DNA of 17,720 nucleotides from contig CALVRP010000060.1 in assembly GCA_944358665.1 (NCBI GenBank), positions 1-17,720 of the forward strand, in the 5' to 3' direction. The notes beneath the pieces are model-generated. The model had not been told where the DNA came from. It ran no database searches and saw only the letters and a program-made list of their open reading frames with translations. The position numbers and the translations under genes were made by a program. The DNA comes from an uncultured Bacilli bacterium. GTDB taxonomy: Bacteria; Bacillota_I; Bacilli_A; RF39; UBA660. This document shows, piece after piece, positions 1-6,600 of this stretch; position 1 is the first letter of the stretch, and every line of letters begins with the position of its first letter.

Positions 1-1
1 A

Positions 2-988
2 ATGAAACATGCGGTTAATGGTGACAATAAATATCCGGGTTTGTTTGAAAATGTTCAAGAGCGAGCAGATATGAAAAATTATTGGCATCAAAATTTACCA
101 ACTAATGGTGACTATAAAGAAATAAAAAAATTTTTTCATGATTTTCCAGAAAAATATAAACAAAGATTTTTTGATATTATAATTCCCCAGAAAATTCAAA
201 GCCAAGATTATTATATTCTTAATATTGAAGATGGAAAAGAATATGATAGTAATGACATTGATGAAAATAAAGAAAAGTTAAAAGCAACATACGAAAGTAT
301 TGATTCAAAAGATTATGCGAATAAGCAAGGGCAAATGAAAATTAGTAATCAGGCCAGAGTCTTATATGGAAGCTATAGTTCCGATGATGTTTATATGGAC
401 AATTGGAATATGCATACAAAATCTGGAATTGGTATTGGAAAAGATAAAATAAAACAAATTCAAACAGAAGATGGTGCAACAGATGCTTTATCTATTTTGT
501 TAGATTTGCATGATATTGCGAAAACTAAAGAAAAACCAGAGTATTTTGAACAATTTGATATTTTAGAAGATTTTATTGATTATACTATACAAAAAGAAAA
601 AACAGAGGAAGAAAATATTGATGAAAAGAACGTAGAAGAAAAGCAAGAACAAACAGAAATAAAATCATCACGTGAGCAAGAAATAGACCAATTAAAAAGT
701 ATGAGAGCAGAATTAACTAAAGTACCAGTAAAAGATAATTTTAATAATACTAATGATTCTGTGCAAAATGTTCCTAATTCTATTGAAAAAAATCAACAAG
801 TAACTAATTCTTTAGAGAAAGGCAAACAAAAAACAATAGGGGCTTATCCTAAGAATAACTCTGCTACTCAAAACAACGGATTTGTGGATAAACTAATGAT
901 AACTTTAATAAGTGGATTCATTTTAGGCAGTATTTTCACTGTTGCTTATTTGGTGTTAAATATGGAAAAATATACATTTATTATGTAG
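2..988 (+). CDS. Hypothetical protein with C-terminal membrane anchor, possibly 5'-truncated by the window edge
   Basis: No family is recognised. The visible 328 residues form an N-terminal region rich in charged and aromatic residues (about 1-200), a Glu/Lys/Gln/Asn-rich low-complexity stretch (about 200-290) and one hydrophobic segment at about 295-320 (ITLISGFILGSIFTVAYLVL) just before the end. There is no N-terminal signal peptide in what is visible, so the layout fits a tail-anchored protein whose body faces the cytoplasm. The ATG lies one base inside the window and no ribosome binding site can be seen, so the frame may start further upstream. The next gene follows after 36 bases in the same direction. 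The reading frame is convincing; the function is unknown. Confidence 0.75.
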   Translation: MKHAVNGDNKYPGLFENVQERADMKNYWHQNLPTNGDYKEIKKFFHDFPEKYKQRFFDIIIPQKIQSQDYYILNIEDGKEYDSNDIDENKEKLKATYESIDSKDYANKQGQMKISNQARVLYGSYSSDDVYMDNWNMHTKSGIGIGKDKIKQIQTEDGATDALSILLDLHDIAKTKEKPEYFEQFDILEDFIDYTIQKEKTEEENIDEKNVEEKQEQTEIKSSREQEIDQLKSMRAELTKVPVKDNFNNTNDSVQNVPNSIEKNQQVTNSLEKGKQKTIGAYPKNNSATQNNGFVDKLMITLISGFILGSIFTVAYLVLNMEKYTFIM

Positions 989-1024
989 AAAGAGTTAATT
1001 TAGAAAGTTGAAAGAAGTGAAAAA

Positions 1025-2128
1025 ATGAAAAAAATTGAGTTTGGATTTGCAAATGAGAAAAAACCTACAGGCTCATGGCAAGGAACAGGTATTAATGAGC
1101 AATTAGCTGTAACTGATGCTGAATATTATGGGGCAGTAAAGTTTGATGGTAATTCATATATAATAGCAAAAGTGACTGAAGATAGATATGGACATTGGCC
1201 TAATTTAGTGGGGAAATTTATTGTAAGACCAGCTGTTGCTAATGTATATGATGATGGTAGTGGAGTTATGTTTTTAGACCAAGAACAATCCTTAAGAGGA
1301 AGACAAATAGAGAACTTTTTAAATAATCCACAATTTAAAGATAAAATTAGAAATCTTGATGATATTGTAAATTTTATTAAAAATGGTATTTCAAAAAATA
1401 ATGAGCCTTTTGATGCTTGCACTATTATGGATTCATATGTAGCTACTTCAATAAAACATGAAGAGTTTGAAAAAATAAAAAAAGAGGTAGAAATTAAAGA
1501 ACAATTGAAAAAAGATGAACAACAGCTATCTCAAAGCTATCCGCAAGAAGTTGTAGATAGGATGTTAGAAACTAGAAAAAAGGGTTTAGTGGAATTAGCT
1601 GAAATAGAAGAATTTGCAAATAGGCTTAAATCACCGGCTGAAAAGAAATATGGTTATTTAAATAAAGAACAAGTAGATGAGATAAAACAAACTGGTCAAT
1701 TACCAGTTACTTATGAAACAAGGAAAAACAAATTATTAGCAGCTATAGAACAAGATAAAATAACTTGGGAAGATAAAGATTATATAAGAGAAGATTTATT
1801 AGCAGATAATGATATAAAATTTGCTTTAGATCATCAAGCTAACAAATCAACTTACAATGATATTGAAAATAGTGAAGAAGTGAAATATTCACCAGAAACT
1901 CAAGCACTTTTGGAGGCAGGACAGTCAATATTAAATCAAACTGAACTTCCTGAACTTTCCCCTGATAATTCAGTTGACCAAAACTTAGAAATTTATACTA
2001 AATTAGAGCAGAGTATTAATCAAAATCCTAATTTAAGCGAACAAGAAAAGCAAGGCTTAAGAAATGCTATATGGACTGATTTTGATAATTATGTAGAACA
2101 AAACCCAGAACAGGGGAAACATAGGTAA
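1025..2128 (+). CDS. Hypothetical protein with a C-terminal block shared with the next gene
   Basis: No family is recognised in this 367-residue protein. It has an N-terminal globular-looking part (about 1-150, with Trp/Gly/Tyr-rich strands such as GHWPNLVGKF), a charged helical middle (about 150-285), and a C-terminal block at 289-330 that is closely similar to the end of the following protein (SPETQALLEAGQSILNQ here, SPETKALLEAGQAILNQ there). After the block this protein continues for another 37 residues; the neighbour stops. No signal peptide or membrane segment is visible. The start has only a weak ribosome binding site (GAAGTG before the ATG). It lies 36 bases after the upstream gene and 14-23 bases before the next, so the three are probably cotranscribed. 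Confidence 0.8.
   Translation: MKKIEFGFANEKKPTGSWQGTGINEQLAVTDAEYYGAVKFDGNSYIIAKVTEDRYGHWPNLVGKFIVRPAVANVYDDGSGVMFLDQEQSLRGRQIENFLNNPQFKDKIRNLDDIVNFIKNGISKNNEPFDACTIMDSYVATSIKHEEFEKIKKEVEIKEQLKKDEQQLSQSYPQEVVDRMLETRKKGLVELAEIEEFANRLKSPAEKKYGYLNKEQVDEIKQTGQLPVTYETRKNKLLAAIEQDKITWEDKDYIREDLLADNDIKFALDHQANKSTYNDIENSEEVKYSPETQALLEAGQSILNQTELPELSPDNSVDQNLEIYTKLEQSINQNPNLSEQEKQGLRNAIWTDFDNYVEQNPEQGKHR
1889..2014 (+). repeat. Shared C-terminal coding block, copy 1
   Basis: This 42-codon block matches 3154-3270 in the next gene at both protein and DNA level. It starts at the Ser-Pro-Glu-Thr motif and ends at Leu-Glu-Gln-Ser; this copy has about four extra codons in the middle. The upstream parts of the two genes show no similarity by eye, so the block behaves like an exchangeable tail. 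Confidence 0.75.
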
Positions 2129-2151
2129 AAAAAGTTTTAAAGGTGATTCCA

Positions 2152-3282
2152 ATGAAAGATTCCAATGAGACATTAAATAAATTTAAACATTTTTTTGAAA
2201 TAGATATGGCATTAAAGCAAAAACTAGTGAATTTAGCACCAGCGGTAGATTTATCTGGAGATGTTGCTTTCAAATATGCTGATAAATTATATAATTCTTT
2301 AAGTAGTATCGAGAGACAGTTAATTGATATAGCAAATACTTTTGACTTTGGAAATGATGTTAAGAAGGCTATACAGGATTCTGTAGAAGAATATAGAAAT
2401 AGAATTATTAAAACGGATTATAGTAGTGCTGATTTAAAAAGAATTTATAATGAGTGTTTTGCAATGATGAGTGAAAAAAACTTGGATTTAATAAGAAAAA
2501 ATGTGTTTCCCTATTCAATGATATATAACGATTACGATGCAACGATTCAAGAATTAATAGATACAGGAGCAGAACAATGGATTATTGATGAAGAAATATT
2601 AGCAAAAAAAGAGGCTATTACACTCGATAAAATAATAAATCAATGTGGTTCGGTAAATGAAATACTACATACATTTCATGATTATATTACATATGATGTT
2701 GATTTATTAAGAACAATTCAGACTAGAAAGCAAAAAAGTAATGATGAGGGGTATATGATTTCTTTAAGAGGAACTGAAAATGCAATGGCCGAACAACTTT
2801 TTCAAAAATATGATATTTCTATGAGTTCTGGTGATGTTGAAGTGATAAGTTTTGATGATAATAATACGCTTTTAATGTGTCGTGATAGGGGACATGCTTT
2901 AACTATAGAAATACAAAAGAAAAAGGATAACGAAGTGGGTATATATTATTTTGTACCTAAAATGGGTGCAGGCGATTCAGTTATAGATTATAGCAATACT
3001 AGTTTAAAAGGCATTAGTTCTAAACCGGAAAGTACATTTATAATTGGTTCGTTTGTATCAAACAAGGACTTGGCCGTTACTGAAATAATGAACATTATAA
3101 AACAAATCCCAAACGATAAGGAAATGTTGCCTTATCTTGCTACACAAAATGTTTCTCCAGAAACTAAGGCCCTTTTAGAAGCTGGTCAGGCAATATTAAA
3201 TCAATCAGAAATTTCTCCCGATTATTCAGTAGACGAAAACTTAGAAGATTATCCTAAATTAGAACAAAGTAGAACTAGATAA
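2152..3282 (+). CDS. Hypothetical protein with the shared C-terminal block, truncated tail
   Basis: No family is recognised in this roughly 376-residue protein. The frame is open from a GTG at 2143, but that GTG lies inside the AAAGGTG ribosome binding site, so the ATG at 2152 is the better start. The first 150 residues look helical and charged. A mixed region (about 200-315) contains YMISLRGTENAMAEQLFQKY and CRDRGHALTIEI. The last 42 residues repeat the block found in the preceding protein and end abruptly in Arg-Thr-Arg where the other protein goes on for 37 residues, which suggests loss of the original 3' end. No membrane segment or signal peptide is visible. Job unknown; probably works with its upstream neighbour. 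Confidence 0.8.
   Translation: MKDSNETLNKFKHFFEIDMALKQKLVNLAPAVDLSGDVAFKYADKLYNSLSSIERQLIDIANTFDFGNDVKKAIQDSVEEYRNRIIKTDYSSADLKRIYNECFAMMSEKNLDLIRKNVFPYSMIYNDYDATIQELIDTGAEQWIIDEEILAKKEAITLDKIINQCGSVNEILHTFHDYITYDVDLLRTIQTRKQKSNDEGYMISLRGTENAMAEQLFQKYDISMSSGDVEVISFDDNNTLLMCRDRGHALTIEIQKKKDNEVGIYYFVPKMGAGDSVIDYSNTSLKGISSKPESTFIIGSFVSNKDLAVTEIMNIIKQIPNDKEMLPYLATQNVSPETKALLEAGQAILNQSEISPDYSVDENLEDYPKLEQSRTR
3154..3270 (+). repeat. Shared C-terminal coding block, copy 2
   Basis: Second copy of the block at 1889-2014, beginning with Ser-Pro-Glu-Thr-Lys-Ala-Leu-Leu-Glu-Ala-Gly-Gln and ending in Leu-Glu-Gln-Ser. The homology stops three codons before the stop codon, which is where the preceding gene carries a further 37 codons. 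Confidence 0.75.
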
Positions 3283-3327
3283 AATTACTCAATAAAATTT
3301 AAAATAATAATATAAGGAGCTGATAAT

Positions 3328-3969
3328 ATGACAATGATATATATATCAAGGCATTCAGAACCAATTAGTTTTAATTTACTTAATTATATTGATGAGGAAA
3401 AACAACAATATGAAAATGAAAGATTAGTTTTATCTGAGAATGGTGAAAGAATCGCAAAGAAATTAAGTGAATGTGAAGAGATGCAAAAAATAGATGTAGT
3501 GTTTTCTTCACATTATATTAGAGCGATATCTACAGCTAAGTACGTGGCCGAAAGAAATAATTTAAAAATAAATATAAATAAACAATTTGGTGAAAGAATT
3601 CATGGTGTGGATAAGTGGGATAATTTACCGTCTGATTTTGGTGAAAAACAATTTAATGATTGGGATTATAAACTTGAAAATGGCGAGTCATTAAATGAAG
3701 TATCTAAGCGTATGTATAATGGATTAATTGATGTTTTAGAAAAATATTCAGGTAAAAATATTTTAATAGTTTCTCATGGAATGGCTTTTACTTGTTTGCT
3801 TAGTATGTTTTGTGAACTTAATTTTAATAATGGCCCAAATAGATTACCAGGTTTGTATTTTAATGACAAGTTAATATTTGATGGAAAATGGAGTTATTGT
3901 AAAACTTTTAAATTAGAATTTGATAGCAATAATAAGCTAATTAATATAGAAAATATAAAGTTTGATTAG
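3328..3969 (+). CDS. Histidine phosphatase superfamily (phosphoglycerate-mutase-like) protein
   Basis: A 213-residue member of the branch-1 histidine phosphatases, which remove phosphate from small molecules or proteins through a phosphohistidine intermediate. The catalytic motif is Arg8-His9 (YISRHSE, where the usual RHG has Ser for Gly). The second arginine is in SSHYIRAISTA (Arg65), the acid residue is probably Glu120 in NGESL, and the second histidine is His150 in IVSHGMAF. The length is normal for the family. AAGGAG precedes the ATG by a normal distance. A NUDIX hydrolase follows after 40 bases, so the two probably form one unit acting on small phosphorylated metabolites. The substrate cannot be told from the sequence. 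Confidence 0.9.
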   Translation: MTMIYISRHSEPISFNLLNYIDEEKQQYENERLVLSENGERIAKKLSECEEMQKIDVVFSSHYIRAISTAKYVAERNNLKININKQFGERIHGVDKWDNLPSDFGEKQFNDWDYKLENGESLNEVSKRMYNGLIDVLEKYSGKNILIVSHGMAFTCLLSMFCELNFNNGPNRLPGLYFNDKLIFDGKWSYCKTFKLEFDSNNKLINIENIKFD

Positions 3970-4009
3970 GTTGATAGTATATAAGTAATTATGTATAAGG
4001 AGATGAAAT

Positions 4010-4489
4010 ATGAAAAAAGAAGTATTAGATTTATATGACAATAATTTTAACAAATTAAATAAGAAAATTATTAGAAGAGTAGATGAAATACCTGAAAATA
4101 CAAATATAATGTTATCATATGTTTTAATAAAGAATAATGATAAATATTTATTAGAACAAGCCACTAAACGAAATAACTTCAAATGGGCAATTCCCGGAGG
4201 ACACGTTCTTACAAATGAAACTGCTGAAAGGGGATTAAAAAGAGAGTTAGAAGAAGAGCTAGGCTTAAAAAATATAGATTTTAAACATGTTGATACGATA
4301 AAATATCCGTATAATAATTATATTTTTAATGTATATTTAATAGAGGAAAAAATAAATATATCTGACCTTATTTTGCAGCCCGACGAAGTAGTGCAAGTTA
4401 AATGGTATAGTAAAGATGATATAATGAAATTAATTGAAGAAGAGAAAATCGCAAGAGGATATGCTTACATATTAAAAAAATATATGTAA
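4010..4489 (+). CDS. NUDIX hydrolase
   Basis: A 159-residue NUDIX protein with a complete Nudix box (G-x5-E-x7-RE-U-x-EE-x-G-U) running from Gly64 in IPGGHVLTNE, with Glu70, to RELEEELGL (Arg78, Glu79, Glu82, Glu83, Gly85). These enzymes cleave nucleoside-diphosphate-linked compounds using metal bound by the box glutamates. The N-terminal stretch, in which an LDLYD motif leads into the core strand VLIKNNDKYLL, resembles the group annotated as NUDIX/IPP-isomerase-like proteins, but the substrate cannot be assigned. AAGGAG stands before the ATG. It follows the histidine phosphatase and ends before a shared bidirectional terminator. A second, distantly related NUDIX gene lies on the other strand at 8260-8730. 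Confidence 0.93.
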   Translation: MKKEVLDLYDNNFNKLNKKIIRRVDEIPENTNIMLSYVLIKNNDKYLLEQATKRNNFKWAIPGGHVLTNETAERGLKRELEEELGLKNIDFKHVDTIKYPYNNYIFNVYLIEEKINISDLILQPDEVVQVKWYSKDDIMKLIEEEKIARGYAYILKKYM

Positions 4490-4534
4490 AGTACCTTCTT
4501 TTTTAACCATAGCAAAAATGGAATTTTGTGATAA

Positions 4535-4569
4535 ATAAAACAACATGAATAAAAACCATGTTGTTTTAT
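4535..4569. terminator. Bidirectional rho-independent terminator
   Basis: A near-perfect hairpin of about 13 base pairs: AAAACAACATG pairs with CATGTTGTTTT around a 9-base loop, and the outer bases also pair. The U-rich arm ends give a terminator in either direction: for the plus-strand NUDIX gene ending at 4489 and the minus-strand metallopeptidase ending at 4632. Confidence 0.8.
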
Positions 4570-4573
4570 AATG

Positions 4574-4665
4574 CTATTTTATAATTACCTTGCTATCTAA
4601 ATTACAGATGTAAGCATTCGGCAATAGATTTTTATAAGGTTCTATGTTTTTCTCTAATATTCCTA
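4574..4665 (-). pseudogene. Fossil C-terminus of an ART-like gene related to the one at 5703-6536
   Basis: Read on the minus strand, this stretch encodes NLLPNAYICNLDSKVIIK followed by TAG, nearly identical to the end of the neighbouring ART-like protein (DLLPKAYICNLDGKVIVK). Upstream residues in the same frame (LGILEKNIEPYK) still show faint resemblance to the corresponding region. The frame closes at a TAG further upstream and there is no start, so only the tail survives. Its 5' part overlaps, in a different frame, the last dozen codons of the metallopeptidase gene. It has no separate function that can be seen. Confidence 0.75.
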
Positions 4666-5570
4666 ACAACTTCTACAATATCGCTATCAGGATTACCAAC
4701 CTCATTATGTAATTCTATAAAATCAGCTATATTATTTTGCTGGCTAAGATTTTCTGCTAAAACCTGACCAATTACATATTTTTGTGATTTACGTAAATTT
4801 AACTCTCCATTTTTTAATATACTTGTAGTTCTTCGTAAATCATGTAACTCATCTAATAATATTGGATAATAAGGTGAACCTTTATCATAACTATTTATCA
4901 ATTTGTATATATTCTCTTTAGTTATTGCTTCTCCAGATAGCTTTAACCTTAATAATTCGTTATCTACAATTACATTTCGAGCATGCTCTTTATCGGCATT
5001 TAAACGCCAATTTTTTAAGATGGTTAAATCGTTTCCCGTAATTATTCCTTGCTCATACAAATAATTGCTCAAAAACATTTCCCCAGTTATTGAAACCGTT
5101 TCGCCTAAATATTCTCTGGTAAAACTTGTATAACTATTATTTTCTTCGTCAATTACAGGACACTCATTTAATTTATGAAGCACTTCGTGAAGAATTAACA
5201 ACATCTCTTTAGGTGAATTATCATAATAAATATAAACCTTGCCATTTTCGAGGCGGCTATCACTAGTTAAGTTATCTTGTCTTGGAATAAAATTAACATA
5301 TGGTTGGTTATTTTCATCAACCGCTTTTATAATATTTATAAACCTAACAGTTAGTTCCTCATCTATACTTTTAAGAAAATTATAAATATAATTAATTGAT
5401 TCATTAAGATTAAAAGTTCTAGACCACTTATCTTCTATAACAGGTACAAAAGGTTCTTTTATAACTTTTTCACACATTGGCATAACTTCAGAACTGTTCT
5501 TTATTGCAAAATTGTTTTCATTATCATTTGCATAATTTGTAACGATTTTGTCTAACATCTTAAAATCCAT
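4632..5570 (-). CDS. Putative HEXXH zinc metallopeptidase
   Basis: A 312-residue protein. The frame is open for 15 more codons upstream, with a hydrophobic appearance, but the ATG at 5570 has AGGTGA before it and a good promoter just upstream, so the extension is not translated and there is no signal peptide. The zinc motif is His128-Glu129-Val-Leu-His132 in LLILHEVLHKL. A downstream glutamate in YLGETVSITGEM (Glu157, or Glu164) could be the third ligand, as in gluzincins. The preceding strand VYIYYDN fits the active-site layout of such proteases. The target is unknown. The last dozen codons overlap a fossil gene tail in another frame, so the native C-terminus may have been replaced. No named family is assigned. 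Confidence 0.8.
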   Translation of the reverse strand: MDFKMLDKIVTNYANDNENNFAIKNSSEVMPMCEKVIKEPFVPVIEDKWSRTFNLNESINYIYNFLKSIDEELTVRFINIIKAVDENNQPYVNFIPRQDNLTSDSRLENGKVYIYYDNSPKEMLLILHEVLHKLNECPVIDEENNSYTSFTREYLGETVSITGEMFLSNYLYEQGIITGNDLTILKNWRLNADKEHARNVIVDNELLRLKLSGEAITKENIYKLINSYDKGSPYYPILLDELHDLRRTTSILKNGELNLRKSQKYVIGQVLAENLSQQNNIADFIELHNEVGNPDSDIVEVVRNIREKHRTL

Positions 5571-5586
5571 ACTATCACCTACAATA

Positions 5587-5615
5587 ATTATAAATAAGAA
5601 AAGAATAAATATCAA
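5587..5615 (-). promoter_or_regulatory. Sigma-A promoter of the HEXXH metallopeptidase
   Basis: On the minus strand TTGATA (-35, 5610-5615) and a perfect TATAAT (-10, 5587-5592) are separated by exactly 17 bases. The expected transcript start lies about ten bases before the ATG at 5570, so the leader is barely longer than the ribosome binding site. Confidence 0.75.
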
Positions 5616-5649
5616 GCTGTAAGGCTTTTTTTTAAAACAATAGACGAAT

Positions 5650-5800
5650 GAAATTTTGTGATAAATAAAACAACATGAATTAAACTATGTTGTTTTATAA
5701 GGTTATTTTACAATTACTTTGCCATCTAAATTACAGATGTAAGCCTTTGGTAATAAATCTTTTATCTCTTTTAATATTTCTTTATTATCTTCATATTTTC
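5650..5800. repeat. Direct repeat, copy 2: gene tail, terminator and GTGATAA motif
   Basis: Intact counterpart of 4520-4665. It includes the motif GAAATTTTGTGATAAATA, a hairpin, and the true 3' end of the ART-like gene ending at 5703. About one kilobase, carrying the metallopeptidase gene, separates the two copies. Confidence 0.75.
5665..5698 (-). terminator. Rho-independent terminator of the ART-like gene
   Basis: AAAACAACAT pairs with ATGTTGTTTT around an 8-base loop, plus a closing G-U and two outer A-T pairs, directly after the stop codon of the gene at 5703. It is the sister of the hairpin at 4535-4569. Confidence 0.78.
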
Positions 5801-6536
5801 GGCCAACTAAAATGCCTTCAATAAAACAAGATGGAATTCCAAATAATACTGCACTTTCTCTATCAGTAAAAAAGTCATCTTTGTTTTTTCTATCAATAAT
5901 AAAATGTTCATAATATTTGGGATTTACAAATTCTTTAACATCTTTATCATTGATAGTATCAGATAAAATATCACCTTTTAAAAGTTTCTTTATTTCTTTA
6001 CTTTGACCATCAAAGATAATCCCTATTTGAACATTATTTTGAACTAAACTTGGCATAAATCTAGCTTCTTTAGTTTGGTCCATATTCCATTTATGATATT
6101 CATCTTTAAATGATACAATATCTATTATATTAGGTAATTCACTATAACTAATTATCTTAGTATAGTGTTTACCAGGGGCAACAAACATAATTGTTCCACC
6201 ACTATAAAAATCAATATAGTCTTTTAGTAAGTAATCTTGTTTTAAATTCCATACACCAACTGAACTAGGGTATTTAGAATTACGACCACCAATAAAAAAT
6301 GAAGAAATTAATCCATTATTAACCATTTCTTTTAGACCATCAATATTTTTATAAGTACCATGTAATAAAGTTCCCTTTTTTAAAAATACCTCATCACCCA
6401 CATTATAATTATGGAGCTTTAAAACAAAACTATCTTTTATCTCATAATATTTATTAATTTGTTCTTCCATTATTTCTTTAGATTTTTTGTTTTTTAATAT
6501 TTTCTTTGCCTCTTTTATATAATCTTCCTTATTCAT
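5703..6536 (-). CDS. Putative ADP-ribosyltransferase-fold protein (H-Y-E type)
   Basis: A 277-residue protein that I read as an ADP-ribosyltransferase-like fold, by motif only. The histidine signature would be LLHGT (His59) followed by IDGLKEMVNNGLISS, the usual 'HGT...I...GL' layout. A central strand region YSGGTIMFV (Tyr111) could supply the tyrosine. ESAVLFGIPSCFIEGILVG (from Glu227) matches the glutamate strand of DarT/PARP-like transferases, where E is followed by a hydrophobic strand, an Ile/Val-Pro turn and another strand. Such enzymes move ADP-ribose from NAD to protein or nucleic acid. An N-terminal charged helix (1-45) precedes the domain. AGAGGTGAT lies before the ATG. A fossil of its C-terminus lies at 4574-4665. 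It could instead be an inactive relative. Confidence 0.7.
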   Translation of the reverse strand: MNKEDYIKEAKKILKNKKSKEIMEEQINKYYEIKDSFVLKLHNYNVGDEVFLKKGTLLHGTYKNIDGLKEMVNNGLISSFFIGGRNSKYPSSVGVWNLKQDYLLKDYIDFYSGGTIMFVAPGKHYTKIISYSELPNIIDIVSFKDEYHKWNMDQTKEARFMPSLVQNNVQIGIIFDGQSKEIKKLLKGDILSDTINDKDVKEFVNPKYYEHFIIDRKNKDDFFTDRESAVLFGIPSCFIEGILVGRKYEDNKEILKEIKDLLPKAYICNLDGKVIVK

Positions 6537-6550
6537 TACTAATCACCTCT

Positions 6551-6580
6551 ATTATATATATTATTTACGATAATCAGTCA
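6551..6580 (-). promoter_or_regulatory. Possible promoter of the ART-like gene
   Basis: On the minus strand a perfect TATAAT (6551-6556) lies 14 bases before the ATG at 6536. Only a weak -35 (TGACTG or GACTGA near 6574-6580) can be found at the right distance. The gap to the upstream gene is 64 bases, so this gene may also receive read-through. Confidence 0.45.
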
Positions 6581-6600
6581 TCATATAAATATGCTATTAT

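Larger units (their letters stand above)
4520..4665. repeat. Direct repeat, copy 1: gene tail, terminator and GTGATAA motif
   Basis: About 145 bases resembling 5650-5800. It holds, in plus-strand order, the GGAATTTTGTGATAAATA motif, the AAAACAACATG hairpin and a 3' coding end that reads as a decayed copy of the tail of the ART-like gene at 5703-6536. Identity is high for about the first 110 bases and weaker beyond. The metallopeptidase gene lies between the two copies, and its last codons overlap copy 1 in another frame. Confidence 0.75.

Noticed and set aside
1126..1422. Minus-strand open frame of 98 codons
   Set aside because: Lies wholly inside a well-supported plus-strand gene, has no ribosome binding site and has an unnatural residue composition. 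The same holds for 2067-2273, 3937-4182, 6930-7121, 8948-9160, 12694-12897, 12913-13128, 14948-15130 and 16995-17216.
4490..4631. A small RNA gene in the gap containing the strong hairpin
   Set aside because: The hairpin sits between two converging genes, has terminator form and a sister copy behind another gene; no separate promoter is visible.
5571..5615. Hydrophobic N-terminal extension of the HEXXH protein as a signal peptide
   Set aside because: The 45 bases hold a TTGATA-N17-TATAAT promoter and AGGTGA; translation must start at 5570.
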